Shown piece after piece: positions 19,821 to 29,188 of a DNA stretch of 64,000 nucleotides (its first letter is position 1; the number at the start of each line of letters is the position of its first letter). Under the pieces are notes generated by a model, which worked only from the letters and a program-made list of their open reading frames with translations, did not search any database and was not told the origin of the DNA. Origin of the DNA: DATEDA01 sp963789885. Its GTDB lineage: Bacteria; Pseudomonadota; Gammaproteobacteria; Burkholderiales; SG8-39. The stretch is from the NCBI GenBank assembly GCA_963789885.1, contig CAWBNB010000033.1, positions 124,001 to 188,000 on the forward strand. Direction: 5' to 3'. The position numbers were made by a program, and so were the translations under genes.

Positions 19821-21147
19821 ATGACCGATCTCTCAGCACTCGACCTCGACGCCTACTGGATGCCGCTCACCCCGAACCGCGCGTTCAAGCGGTCGCCGCG
19901 GCTCGTCGTCGGCGCGAAGGACATGTACTACACGACCGCCGACGGCAAGCAGGTGCTCGACGGTCTCGCCACCCTGTGGTGCGTGAATGCGGGGCATTGC
20001 CGGCCGAAGATCGTGGCGGCGATCGGCCGGCAGGCCGGGGTGCTCGACTACGCTTCGTCGTACTCGCTCGGCCACCCGCTCGCGTTCGAGGCCGCGCACC
20101 GCGTCGTCGCGCTCGCGCCGGAAGGCATCGGGCACGCGTTCTTCACCAATTCGGGCTCGGAAGCGGTGGAGACCGCGCTCAAGATCGCACTCGCGTACCA
20201 CCGCTTGCGGGGCGAGGCGACGCGCACCCGGTTCGTCGGCCGCGAACGCGCGTTCCACGGCGCCAATTTCGGCGGGATCTCGGTGGGCGGCGTTCCGGCG
20301 TACCGGAAAGCGTTCGCCGCCGGCCTGCTGCCGGGCGTCGACCATCTGCGGCACACGCAGGACCTGGAGACGCGGGCGTTCGTGCGCGGCGAGGCGGCGA
20401 CGGGCGTCGAGCTTGCGGACGAGCTCGAGAACCGGATCATCCCGCTCCACGATGCCTCGAACATCGCTGCGGTGATCGTCGAGCCGGTGGCCGGCGCGGG
20501 CGGCGTCCTCGTGCCCGCCGCGCGGATACCTGAAGCGGCTGCGCGAGATCTGCGACCGGCACGGGATCCTCCTCATCTTCGACGAGGTGATCACCGGGTT
20601 CGGGCGGCTCGGAAAGCCGTTCGCGAGCCAGTTCTTCGGCGTCACGCCCGATCTCATCACGTTCGCGAAAGGCATCACCAGCGGCACCGTGCCGATGGGC
20701 GGCGTCCTCGCAAGCAGGGCGATCTACCGCACGTTCATGGACGCATCGGCCGCCGGGGTCGAGCTCTTCCACGGCTACACCTACTCCGGGCATCCGCTCG
20801 CGGCGGCGGCCGCGCTCGCCACCCTCGACACCTACGCCGAGGAGCGGCTCTTCGACCGGCCGAACGAGCTGGCGAGCGAGTTCGAGGACGCCGTGCACTC
20901 GTTCCGCGGGCTGCCGCACGTCATCGACTGCCGCAACCTCCAGCTGATCGGCGCGATCGAGCTCGCGCCCCGTCCCGGTGCGCCGGGCGCGCGGGCGCTC
21001 GAAGTGCACGCCAAGGCCTGGGACCGCGGCGTGTTCGTGCGGCCGATCGGCGACACGATCGCGTTCTGCCCGCCGCTCATCGCCGAGGCGAAGCATCTCG
21101 ACCAGATGTTCGGCGTCGTCGCCGACATCGTGCGCGAGGTTGCCTGA
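19821..21147 (+). pseudogene. omega-amino acid:pyruvate aminotransferase, one frameshift
   Basis: Class III PLP aminotransferase of the beta-alanine:pyruvate type, which moves an amino group from an omega-amino acid to pyruvate and yields malonate semialdehyde from beta-alanine. Frame one covers residues 1-230 (DLDAYWMPLTPNRAFKRSPR; FFTNSGSEAVETALKIA), up to VEPVAGAGGVLVP. One extra C near 20518 shifts the frame; the rest (RGYLKRLREICDRHGILL, FDEVITGFGRLG, PLP lysine in ITFAKGITSG, TYSGHPLAAAAALA) continues to the stop at 21147. Removing one base restores a normal protein of about 441 residues, so an assembly error is likely. The carbamoyl amidohydrolase downstream could supply its substrate. 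Confidence 0.85.
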
Positions 21148-21176
21148 ACGCCCGCGCCGTGCAATAGTCGCCCGCG

Positions 21177-22421
21177 ATGCTGGACCCCGCGATCCGGATC
21201 AACGAGGCGCGCTTCTGGCGCACCGTCGAGCGCTCCGGCGCGATCGGCCCCGGACGCCCGGGCGGCCTGAGCCGCCTCGCGCTGTCCGACGTCGATCGCG
21301 AGATGCGCGACCAGTTCGTCGGCTGGTGCCGCGAGTCCGGCTACGCGGTGACCGTCGATCGCGTCGGGAACATCTTCGCGCGGCGCGCGGGCACGGACGC
21401 GAGCCTCGCGCCGGTGGTCATCGGCAGCCATCTCGACACCCAGGTGAACGGCGGCAAGTACGACGGCGTGGTCGGGGTGCTCGCCGGGCTCGAGGCGCTG
21501 CGCACGCTCGACGATCACCGCGTGCGGACGCGGCGCCCGGTCGAGGTGGTGAGCTGGACGAACGAGGAGGGCGCGCGCTTCACGCCGCCGATGATCGCCT
21601 CCGGCGCGTTCGCGGGGGTGTACGAGACCGACTGGGTCCTGGCGCGGACCGACGACGACGGGAAGCGTTTCGGCGAGGAGCTTGCGCGCATCGGCTACGC
21701 CGGCGAGGCGCCGGTCGGCGGTCGCACGCTCGACGCCTACTTCGAGCTGCACATCGAGCAGGGCCCGATCCTGGACGAGCAGGCGGTCGACGTCGGCATC
21801 GTGACGAAGGGCTACGCGGTGCGCGGCTACATCGTCGAGGCGACGGGCGAGACGGCGCACACCGGGCCGTGGCCGATGGACAAACGCCGGAACGCGCTCG
21901 TCGGCGCGGCGATGCTCGCGGTCGCGGTGAACGACATCGGCTGGCGCTACCACTCGACCGGCGGCAAGGCGACCGCCGCGCGCCTGGTGGCATGGCCGAA
22001 CAAGCCCGGCATCCTCTCCGACTGGGCGCAGCTCACCTGCGACGTCCGCCACGAGGATCCCGACGCCGCCGACCAGATGGCGAAAGAGTTGCTCGACTCG
22101 ATCCCGGTCTGCGCCCGACGCGCCAACGTCGCGATGAAGGTCGTCGACCACTGGGTCTTCGGCAACGAGCGCTTCGACGCGGATTGCGTCGGGCTCGTGC
22201 GCGCGGCGGCGGCGCGGCTCGGCTTCCCGGCGCTCGATCTCGCGAGCCAGGCCGGCCACGACGCGTACCACCTCGCGAAGGTCGCGCCGATGGCGATGAT
22301 CTTCACGCCCTGCCAGGAGGGCATCACGCACAACAACAATGAGCGCGCCGAGGCCGGCTACACCGCACCCGGCGTCAACGTGCTGCTGCACGCGGCGGCC
22401 GCCCGGGCGGGGGTGGCGTGA
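21177..22421 (+). CDS. Zn-dependent N-carbamoyl amidohydrolase (M20; beta-ureidopropionase / hydantoinase-carbamoylase type)
   Basis: M20 amidase that hydrolyses N-carbamoyl amino acids (beta-ureidopropionate, N-carbamoyl-L-amino acids or ureidoglycolate/allantoate). The 414-residue product shows the metal ligands expected for the family: IGSHLDTQVNGGKYDGV (His, Asp), WTNEEGARF (Glu pair), ELHIEQGPILD (His), and a distal His in SQAGHDAYHLA and THNNNE. The dimerization domain sequence GETAHTGPWPMDKRRNAL is also typical. With the omega-aminotransferase just upstream (30-base gap), conversion of carbamoyl-beta-alanine to beta-alanine, then to malonate semialdehyde, is plausible. Specificity is not settled by sequence. 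Confidence 0.85.
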   Translation: MLDPAIRINEARFWRTVERSGAIGPGRPGGLSRLALSDVDREMRDQFVGWCRESGYAVTVDRVGNIFARRAGTDASLAPVVIGSHLDTQVNGGKYDGVVGVLAGLEALRTLDDHRVRTRRPVEVVSWTNEEGARFTPPMIASGAFAGVYETDWVLARTDDDGKRFGEELARIGYAGEAPVGGRTLDAYFELHIEQGPILDEQAVDVGIVTKGYAVRGYIVEATGETAHTGPWPMDKRRNALVGAAMLAVAVNDIGWRYHSTGGKATAARLVAWPNKPGILSDWAQLTCDVRHEDPDAADQMAKELLDSIPVCARRANVAMKVVDHWVFGNERFDADCVGLVRAAAARLGFPALDLASQAGHDAYHLAKVAPMAMIFTPCQEGITHNNNERAEAGYTAPGVNVLLHAAAARAGVA

Positions 22422-23476
22422 GGATCTTCTTCTGCCCCGAGCAACTCGCGCACCGGCCGACGCAGTTCATGGTTGCGGGGCGGATGGTGCCGAGCCTCGA
22501 ATCGCCGGAGCGCTGCGAGCGCGTGGTCGAGGCGCTGACGCGCGCGAGCTACAAGGTGGAGCAGCCGCACCGGGACTTTCCGTTCGAGGTCATCGAGCAA
22601 GTGCACACGCCCGGCTATCTCGAGTTCCTGCGCGGCGGCTGGGAGCGCTGGTCCGCGCTCAAGAACGCGAGCCCGGAGATCCTGCCGAACGTGCATCCGT
22701 ACCGCGGCTCGGGCGACGACTTCACGCCGCGCAAGGGACCGCGCGCGGCCTCGCCGGTCGCCCAGGCCGGCTACTACCTCGGTGACCTCGCGTGCCCGGT
22801 CGGCCAGGACACGTGGCGCTCGGCGCTGGCTGCGGCGCATACGGCCCTCGCCGCCGCGGAGAGCGTGCTCACCGGCGAGCACGCCGCCTACGCGGTCTGC
22901 CGCCCGCCGGGGCACCATGCGGCCGCCGACCGCGCCGCCGGTTTCTGCTACCTCAACAACGTGGCGATCGCTGCCGAGTTCATGCTGCCGCACTTCAAGC
23001 GCGTCGCGATCCTCGACGTCGACATCCACCACGGCGACGGCACGCAGTCGATCTTCTACCGCCGGGGCGAGGTGCAGTACGTCTCGATCCACGTCGACCC
23101 GGCGAACTTCTATCCGTTCTTCTCCGGCTATGCCGACGAGTACGGCGCGGGCGAAGGCGAGGGTGCGAACCTCAACATCCCACTGCAGCCGGGGAGCGGC
23201 GACGCCGATTTCCTCGACGCGCTCGACGACGCGCTCGAGGCGATCCGCGCCCACCGCGCCGAGGCCTTGCTCATGTCGGTCGGCTTCGACGCCCACGAGC
23301 GCGACCCGCTGTCCGTGCTGAAGATCACCAACGACGGCTACCGCCGGATCGGCGACGCGGTCGCGGCGCTGAAGCTGCCGACGGTGCTCGTGCAGGAAGG
23401 CGGCTACAACCTCGATCTCCTCGGCGCGAACGTCGTCGCGTTCATCGGCGGCTTCAATCTCGCCAGCCGGATGTAG
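22418..23476 (+). CDS. histone-deacetylase-fold amidohydrolase (acetylpolyamine amidohydrolase-like)
   Basis: Zn enzyme of the arginase/deacetylase fold that removes acetyl groups from polyamines or similar amides. The 352-residue product has the paired histidines of RPPGHHAA, the GFCYLNNVAIAA loop, the zinc ligands in ILDVDIHHGDGT, and a distal Asp in SVGFDAHERDPL plus the EGGYNL C-terminal motif. An N-terminal insertion loop (about residues 75-105) is as in acetylpolyamine amidohydrolases. It starts at GTG 22418, overlapping the previous stop by four bases, so it is translated with the carbamoyl amidohydrolase. Confidence 0.85.
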   Translation: MRIFFCPEQLAHRPTQFMVAGRMVPSLESPERCERVVEALTRASYKVEQPHRDFPFEVIEQVHTPGYLEFLRGGWERWSALKNASPEILPNVHPYRGSGDDFTPRKGPRAASPVAQAGYYLGDLACPVGQDTWRSALAAAHTALAAAESVLTGEHAAYAVCRPPGHHAAADRAAGFCYLNNVAIAAEFMLPHFKRVAILDVDIHHGDGTQSIFYRRGEVQYVSIHVDPANFYPFFSGYADEYGAGEGEGANLNIPLQPGSGDADFLDALDDALEAIRAHRAEALLMSVGFDAHERDPLSVLKITNDGYRRIGDAVAALKLPTVLVQEGGYNLDLLGANVVAFIGGFNLASRM

Positions 23477-23520
23477 CGGCGAATTTTTCCGCGTTTCAGC
23501 GCGTCCAACGCGTTCGGGCG

Positions 23521-23550
23521 TTGAAGGACGACCGCGCCAGGGCGTAGAAT
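23521..23550 (+). promoter_or_regulatory. sigma-70-type promoter for the downstream aminotransferase
   Basis: TTGAAG (23521-23526) and TAGAAT (23545-23550) are separated by 18 bases. The start codon of the aminotransferase is 34 bases further on. An imperfect inverted repeat (gcgtccaacgc ... gcgttgaaggac, about 23500-23530) overlaps the -35 element and may be an operator. Confidence 0.5.
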
Positions 23551-23583
23551 GCGCCCTTTGAGAACAACAACTTAGGCCCCTCA

Positions 23584-24795
23584 ATGCCCGTTACCAGCCG
23601 CCGCACCGCCGAGCTCGGGACCGAGAACGCGTTCGTCGTCCTCGCCGAGGTGACCGACCTCGTGCGCCAGGGCAAGGACGTCATCTCGTTCTGCATCGGC
23701 CAGCCCGATTTCCCGACCCCGCTCAACGTGCAGGAAGCGGCGATCCGGGCGATCCGCGAAGGCAAGCACGGCTATACGCCGTCGGCCGGCATCAACGAGC
23801 TGCGCGAAGCGGCCGCGCGCTACATGGGTGCGATGCGCGGGCTCGACATCCGCCCCGAGCACGTCGTGGTCGGAGCCGGGGCGAAGCCGTTCATCGCCTA
23901 CGCGGTCCTCGCCACGACCGACTATGGCGTCGGCGACGAGGTCATCTACCCGAACCCCGGGTTTCCGATCTACGAGTCGCAGATCAAGGCGCACGGCGCC
24001 GTGCCGGTCCCGCTGCATCTGCGGGAAGCGCGCAGCTTCGCGTTCGACCCCGCGGATCTCGAGGCAAAGCTCACACCGCGCACGAAGCTTCTCATCCTGA
24101 ACTCGCCGCACAATCCGACCGGCGGCATCCTGACGCCACGCGACCTCGAGGCGATCGCCGTGATCCTCCGACGCCATCCCGGCGTCTGGGTGTACACCGA
24201 CGAGATCTACTCCCGGCTCTGCTATGAAGGCGAGTTCGCGTCGATCGCGTCGCTCCCGGGAATGTACGAGCGCACGATCGTCTCGGACGGGGCCTCGAAG
24301 ACCTGGGCGATGACCGGCTGGCGGCTCGGCTTCGCCGCGAATCCGGTGCTTGCGCCCGAGTTCACGCGCTGGGTGACGAACACCGACTCGTGCGCCTCGC
24401 AGATCACGCAGTGGGCCGCGGTCGAGGCGATCAACGGACCGCAGGCCGATGCCGCGCGGATGCGCGCGTCGTTCCTCGAGCGGCGCGACCTGATCGTCGG
24501 GCTCCTCAACCAGGTGCCCGGGGTGACGTGCAGGACGCCGGGAGGCGCCTTCTACGCCTGGCCGAACGTCACCGAGGCGTGCCGCATGATCGGCGCCGCC
24601 GACTCCGAAGAATTCCGCAAGCGCCTGCTCGCCGACGGCGGCGTCGCGGTGCTGGCGGACATCCACTTCGGCGCGCGCGTGCCCGGCGAGGGCCAGCACG
24701 TCCGGTTCAGCTACGCCGCATCCAGGCAGGCGATCGAGCAGGGCGTCGCGCGGATGGCCGACTTCATCCGGCAGGCGTCGCGCCGCGTCGCCTGA
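23584..24795 (+). CDS. class I/II pyridoxal-phosphate aminotransferase
   Basis: Aspartate-aminotransferase-fold enzyme (subgroup I-gamma like). The 403-residue product has FCIGQPDFPTP, YTPSAGINELREA, the PLP-contact LNSPHNPTGG, DEIYSRLCYEG with its Asp and Tyr, the Schiff-base lysine in DGASKTWAMTGWRLG, and a C-terminal Arg in HVRFSYAAS. Substrate is unclear; families like this act on aspartate, alanine, or aromatic amino acids. It has its own promoter and ends 11 bases before the Nudix gene. Confidence 0.88.
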   Translation: MPVTSRRTAELGTENAFVVLAEVTDLVRQGKDVISFCIGQPDFPTPLNVQEAAIRAIREGKHGYTPSAGINELREAAARYMGAMRGLDIRPEHVVVGAGAKPFIAYAVLATTDYGVGDEVIYPNPGFPIYESQIKAHGAVPVPLHLREARSFAFDPADLEAKLTPRTKLLILNSPHNPTGGILTPRDLEAIAVILRRHPGVWVYTDEIYSRLCYEGEFASIASLPGMYERTIVSDGASKTWAMTGWRLGFAANPVLAPEFTRWVTNTDSCASQITQWAAVEAINGPQADAARMRASFLERRDLIVGLLNQVPGVTCRTPGGAFYAWPNVTEACRMIGAADSEEFRKRLLADGGVAVLADIHFGARVPGEGQHVRFSYAASRQAIEQGVARMADFIRQASRRVA

Positions 24796-24806
24796 GCCGC
24801 GCGCGG

Positions 24807-25256
24807 ATGGCGGAAGTCTGGAAACCGAGCGTGACGGTGGCCGCGATCATGCAGCGCGGGGATCGCTTCTGTCTCGTCGAGGAGGAGGCCGACGGCCGGC
24901 TCGTCTATAACCAGCCCGCCGGCCACTGGGAGCCGGGCGAGACGCTGGCCGAGGCTTGCGCGCGCGAGGCGCTCGAGGAGACCGCGCACTCGTTCCGGCC
25001 GACGCACCTGCTCGGGATCTACCGCTGGCACTACGCGGCCAAGGACGTGACGTTCCTGCGGTTCGCCTTCCTCGGCGACGTGCTGGCGGAGACCGACGGA
25101 CCGCTCGACCGCGAGATCCGCCGCGTGGTCTGGCTCACGCCGGAAGAGGTGCGCGCCGGGCGCGAACGCCATCGCAGCCCGCTAGTGATGGCCTGCCTCG
25201 ACGACTGCCTGTCCGGGCGGCGCTTCCCGCTCGACGTCATCCGGCACTACCAGTGA
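24807..25256 (+). CDS. nudJ: Nudix hydrolase, NudJ-like phosphatase
   Basis: A 149-residue hydrolase of nucleoside or thiamine diphosphates. The Nudix box is complete: GHWEPGETLAEACAREALEE followed by TAHSF. The opening KPSVTVAAIMQRGDRFCLVEE and the NQPAGHWEPGE segment are typical of NudJ, and the gene is upstream of mnmA as nudJ often is in proteobacteria. It overlaps the next gene by four bases (GTGA). Confidence 0.82.
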   Translation: MAEVWKPSVTVAAIMQRGDRFCLVEEEADGRLVYNQPAGHWEPGETLAEACAREALEETAHSFRPTHLLGIYRWHYAAKDVTFLRFAFLGDVLAETDGPLDREIRRVVWLTPEEVRAGRERHRSPLVMACLDDCLSGRRFPLDVIRHYQ

Positions 25257-25831
25257 CTGCGGTGGTCCGCACCCTCGCCATCGTGTCGATGTTCGCCGCG
25301 GGAGCGGTCGCGGCCGACGAGGTCGCGATCTGCTTCAACTACGGCTGCAAGGAGCAGGCGGTGGTGAGCTACTCGCCGCTGCATCTGCGCCACGTGCAGG
25401 CGCAGTTCGTCGACATCGACTCGCCCGAGGCCGAGCGCGCGGCGATCGCGCGCGCGGTTGCGTGGCTCTACTTCTACGCCGGGGCGCAGTCGCCGATCTG
25501 GCGCGACCGCGGCGGCAACTTCGACGACGACGAAACTCAGCCCGGCCGCATGGACTGCATCGACCATTCGACCAACACGACCGCCTATCTGCGGCTGATC
25601 GAGCGCCACGGCTGGCTGAAGTTCCACCGCGTCGGCGAGCGCGTGCTGCGCGGCCGGATGCTGAACGACCACTGGGCGGCGCGCGTCGTCGAGCGCGGCT
25701 CGCAGGACGAGTGGGTGGTCGACACCTGGTTCCTGGCCCCCGGGCTGCCGGCATCCGTCTTCCCGCTCGATGCGTGGCTCGACGGTGCCGAGCCGGCGGG
25801 TTTTCGCGACTCCCCGCATCTGGCGCAGTGA
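25253..25831 (+). CDS. secreted protein of unknown function
   Basis: A 192-residue product with a signal peptide (MTAVVRTLAIVSMFAAGAVAADE). The mature part contains ICFNYGCKEQAVVSYS and a cysteine in GRMDCIDHSTNTTAYLRLIE, and ends with a hydrophobic/aromatic segment (VVDTWFLAPGLPASVFPL). The DCIDHS-N-T pattern near the centre hints at a Cys/His enzyme, but I do not recognise a family. Overlaps with nudJ upstream and mnmA downstream (four bases each) show a three-gene transcription unit. Confidence 0.7.
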   Translation: MTAVVRTLAIVSMFAAGAVAADEVAICFNYGCKEQAVVSYSPLHLRHVQAQFVDIDSPEAERAAIARAVAWLYFYAGAQSPIWRDRGGNFDDDETQPGRMDCIDHSTNTTAYLRLIERHGWLKFHRVGERVLRGRMLNDHWAARVVERGSQDEWVVDTWFLAPGLPASVFPLDAWLDGAEPAGFRDSPHLAQ

Positions 25832-26909
25832 CCGAGCGCATCGTCGTCGGCATGTCGGGCGGGGTCGACTCGTCGGTCGCCGCCCTGCTGCTCAAGCGCC
25901 AGGGCTACGAGGTCGTCGGCCTCTTCATGAAGAACTGGGAGGACGACGACGACGACGAGTACTGCTCGACCCGCGCGGATCTCATCGACGTCGCCTCGGT
26001 CGCCGACGTGCTCGGGATCGCGCTCGAGGTCGTCAACTTCGCGGCCGAGTACAAGGACCGCGTGTTCGCGAGCTTTCTCGCCGAGTACGCCGCCGGCCGC
26101 ACGCCGAACCCCGATGTTCTCTGCAACGCGGAGATCAAGTTCAAAGCCTTCCTCGACCACGCGATCGCGATGGGGGCGACCCGGATCGCCACCGGCCACT
26201 ACGCCGGCGTCCGTGAAGTGGCCGGGCGCTACGAGCTCGTGAAGGGCGCCGACCCGACGAAGGACCAGAGCTACTTTCTGCACCGCCTCACGCAGGCGCA
26301 GCTCGCGCGGGTCGTCTTTCCGCTCGCCAACCTCGCGAAGACCGAAGTGCGCCGGATCGCCCGCGAGGCGGGCCTGCCGGTGCACGCGAAGAAGGACTCG
26401 ACCGGGATCTGCTTCATCGGCGAGCGGCCTTTCCGGGAGTTCCTCAACCGCTATCTGCCGCGCGCGCCCGGACCTGATGCGCACGCCCGAGGGCCGGATC
26501 GTCGGCGAGCACATCGGGCTCGCCTTCTACACCATCGGCCAGCGCGAAGGCCTGGGGATCGGGGGAATGAAGGACCCGCCCACCCCGGGCGCGCCGTGGT
26601 ACGTCGCGGGCAAGGACCGCGAGCGGAACGAACTGATTGTCGTGCAGGGACACGACCATCCGCTCCTCCTGAGCCGCGCGCTCACCGCGGCGGACCTTGC
26701 ATGGGTGAGCGGCGAGGCGCCGGCTCCGGACGCCCCGTACGGCGGCAAGACCCGTTACCGGCAGACCGATGCCGCCTGCCGCGTCGCGGACCTGGACGAA
26801 GCGGAATGCCGGGTCGAGTTCGACGACCCGCAGTGGGCGGTCACGCCCGGGCCAGTCGGTGGTGCTCTACCGGGGCGAGGTGTGCCTCGGCGGCGGCGTG
26901 ATCCAGTGA
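25828..26909 (+). pseudogene. mnmA: tRNA-specific 2-thiouridylase MnmA, two frameshifts
   Basis: MnmA thiolates U34 of tRNA-Glu, -Gln and -Lys. The N-terminal part is normal: PP-loop MSGGVDSSVAALLL, FMKNWEDDDDDEYC, the catalytic Cys in NPDVLCNAEIKF, ATGHYAGV, KDQSYFLHRL, and KKDSTGICFIGERPF with the second catalytic Cys. Near 26470 the frame moves to DMRTPEGRIVGEHIGLAFYT, and near 26850 it moves again to QSVVLYRGEVCLGGGVIQ with the stop at 26907-26909. Two one-base edits give a full-length enzyme of about 360 residues. Because MnmA is rarely dispensable, assembly errors are more likely than gene death. It starts at GTG 25828. Confidence 0.9.
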
Positions 26910-26931
26910 AACCGGCGCCGGCGGCGGCGCT

Positions 26932-27528
26932 TCAGTTGCGGAACGCCTCCATCCCGATCCAGAGCTTCACCTCGTCGCCGACGCCCGGGATCAGGAACGT
27001 CATGCCGAAGTCGGAGCGCCTGAACGAGCTGGTGAAGTTGCCGCCGCACATGTAGCGCTTGCCCTGGGTACGGGGGTCCGGCCCGCACTTCCAGTGGATG
27101 ACCGTGAGCGTGAGCGGCTTGGTGACGCCGAGCAGCGTGAGCTGGCCGTCGATCGCCGCCGGCACATCGCCGCTCCACTTGGTCGCGTTGCCCCGGAAGC
27201 TCATGGACGGGAACTCCGCGACGTTGAAGAAGTCGGGCGTGCGCAGGTGCTCGTCCCGCGATCGCGGCCGGTCCCCGCGCTCGTTGTCGCCGGTCGTGAC
27301 GGTAGCGGTCTGTATCGACAGTTCCACCGTGCCGGCCTTGCCGGCGGGGTCGATCGTGAACTTGCCCGCCATCTTGTCGAACCGGCCGCGGATCCACGCG
27401 AACCCGTAGTGGTCGGCCTCGAAGTACGGAAAGCTGTGGTACGGATCGATCGTGTAGGCCTCCGGCGCCGCGCCGGCCGACAGCGGCAGCGCGGCGACGA
27501 GCAGGCATGCACCGAGCGTGTTGCGCAT
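26932..27528 (-). CDS. YceI-family periplasmic protein (first of two)
   Basis: YceI proteins are periplasmic lipocalin-like barrels that bind isoprenoid-type lipids. The 198-residue product has a signal peptide (LLVAALPLSAGAAPEAY), then YTIDPYHSFPYFEADHYGFAWIRGRF, FNVAEFPSMSF, LTLLGVTKPLTL and a C-terminal DEVKLWIGMEAFRN. Two cysteines (WKCGPDP and YMCGG) could form a disulfide or bind heme. It is 126 bases from the next paralog, in the same direction. Start ATG 27528. Confidence 0.9.
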   Translation of the reverse strand: MRNTLGACLLVAALPLSAGAAPEAYTIDPYHSFPYFEADHYGFAWIRGRFDKMAGKFTIDPAGKAGTVELSIQTATVTTGDNERGDRPRSRDEHLRTPDFFNVAEFPSMSFRGNATKWSGDVPAAIDGQLTLLGVTKPLTLTVIHWKCGPDPRTQGKRYMCGGNFTSSFRRSDFGMTFLIPGVGDEVKLWIGMEAFRN

Positions 27529-27654
27529 AGAGATCCCTCCCTCCTCTGTGACCTCCAGCTAGCTTGGAGCTCGGCCCCGGCGGGCCGCCTCAGCGCCGCG
27601 CGATTCGGCTGGGGGCCAGCCCCCGGCCCCTCGCTCTTGCCGCCCGGCGCGGCG

Positions 27655-28251
27655 TCACTGCCGGAAGCCGTAGAAGCTCATCCACAGCGTGACCTCGTCG
27701 CCGATCGGCCCGATGCCGAACTTCATGCCGAAGTCCGAGCGCTTGAACGTGCCGGTGGCGTTGCCGCCGCACTGATAGCGCTTGCCCTGGGTCCGCGGGT
27801 CGGGTCCGCATTTCCAGCGCAGGAGCCTGAGCGGCACCGGCTTGGTCACGCCGAGCAGCGTCAGGTCCCCTTCGATCACTTCCGGATCGTCGCCCTTGAA
27901 CTTCAGGCTCGTGGCCTTGTAGGTCATGGTCGGAAACTCGGCGACGTTGAAGAAGTCGGGGGTGCGCAGATGCTCGTCGCGCGTGCGCGGCCGGCCGTCG
28001 CGCTCGGAATCGCCGGTGCTCAGGGTCTTGGTCTCGATCACGATTTCGAGCGTCCCCGTCTTGGCGACGGTGTCGATGGTGAACTTGCCGGTGGGTTTCT
28101 CGAAGCGACCCCGCATCGTCGCGAATCCCAAGTGGTCCGTCTCCCAATAGGGCACCGTGTGGTACGGGTCGATCGTGTACGACTCCGGTGCGGCACCGGC
28201 CGACAGGGGCAGCGCGGCGGCGAACAGGGTTACAGCGAGCTTCTTCGACAT
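27655..28251 (-). CDS. YceI-family periplasmic protein (second of two)
   Basis: Paralog of the previous gene with the same 198-residue length and the same layout: signal peptide (LFAAALPLSAGAAPESY), YTIDPYHTVPYWETDHLGFA, FNVAEFPTMTY, LTLLGVTKPVPL, the cysteine pair WKCGPDPRTQGKRYQCGG, and DEVTLWMSFYGFRQ. The pair clearly comes from tandem duplication; the N-terminal 20 residues and the middle are the best conserved. It is the upstream gene, so the promoter for both may lie in 28252-28279. Start ATG 28251. Confidence 0.9.
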   Translation of the reverse strand: MSKKLAVTLFAAALPLSAGAAPESYTIDPYHTVPYWETDHLGFATMRGRFEKPTGKFTIDTVAKTGTLEIVIETKTLSTGDSERDGRPRTRDEHLRTPDFFNVAEFPTMTYKATSLKFKGDDPEVIEGDLTLLGVTKPVPLRLLRWKCGPDPRTQGKRYQCGGNATGTFKRSDFGMKFGIGPIGDEVTLWMSFYGFRQ

Positions 28252-28279
28252 TAAGACCTCCTCCTGGTCGTTTAAAGAC

Positions 28280-29096
28280 TCAACCCGGCGGCGGCGCCTG
28301 CCAGGTCAACACAAAAGCAACGGAAGCCGTCGCGAAGCCATAGGCCGAGGCGAGCAATGCCTGAACCCAGACCGGCAGACGGTCCGAGGCCGGCAACCGC
28401 ACCGCGAGCGGGATGAGCCCGAGGGCGACCAGACCATACCAGGGCAGCTGCGCGAGCACGAGTGCGGCGGCCGCGACCAGTCCCGCAGCGAGCGACGCGG
28501 ACAGGGTGAGCGTCGCGCCGCCGGCGATCTTCCTGCCGGTCACCATCTGCGCCAGAACGAACGCGGCGGCGCCCGCACCGGCCGCAAGACCGTAGAGCCC
28601 GAGCAGCGCCGATGCCCCGAGGATCGCCGAGACGCCGGTGCCCAGGCCGAGCATCAGCGCCGCCGCGCCCGCGCGCACCGGTTGACCCGCGAGGTCGACG
28701 GTCGAGCCGACGAGCCAGGTGACGAATACCGCCGTACCCCCGCCGACGAGCAGCGCTTCGCCAACCGACTTCTGCCGCAGCACGCTCCAGAACACCCACA
28801 CCGTGAGCGCGCCGCAGGCGAGCGCGATCAGGACCGTGAGCGTCCGACCCTTCCTGAGGGTGAAATCCACCACCATCCCGGCCGCGGGCGCGGCGAGGCC
28901 GAGCAGGGCGACCTTGCGGACGGCGGTGAGCGGCGTGAACGTGAGCCCGCTCGCGAGCGCGACCGCGACCGCGAACGCCGGCGGTCACCGCGAGTCCGCC
29001 GAGCTTCGCCTTGGCAAGGAGCGCGACGACGACCACGCCGACGACGAACGGCGCGACACCCCCTTGCACGGCGGGGTTGGCGAGGAACGCTTCCAT
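28280..29096 (-). pseudogene. polytopic membrane protein of unknown function, one frameshift
   Basis: The first 40 residues (MEAFLANPAVQGGVAPFVVG, then VVVVALLAKAKLGGLAV) are in one frame from ATG 29096. Near 28985 the line moves to another frame that runs to 28280 with eight or so hydrophobic helices (TLTVLIALACGALTVWVF, AGAAALMLGLGTGVSAILG, WVQALLASAYGFATASVAF). One base change joins them into a protein of about 270 residues. Each part has real codon bias and hydrophobicity. Not a family I can name. Confidence 0.55.
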
Positions 29097-29188
29097 GCTC
29101 TTCCTTGCGACTCGGCAGCGGCGAGATCGAACTGGTAGAACACGCCCGTGCCGCGGATTATTTCATCCGTACGGCGGATGCGGTACCG

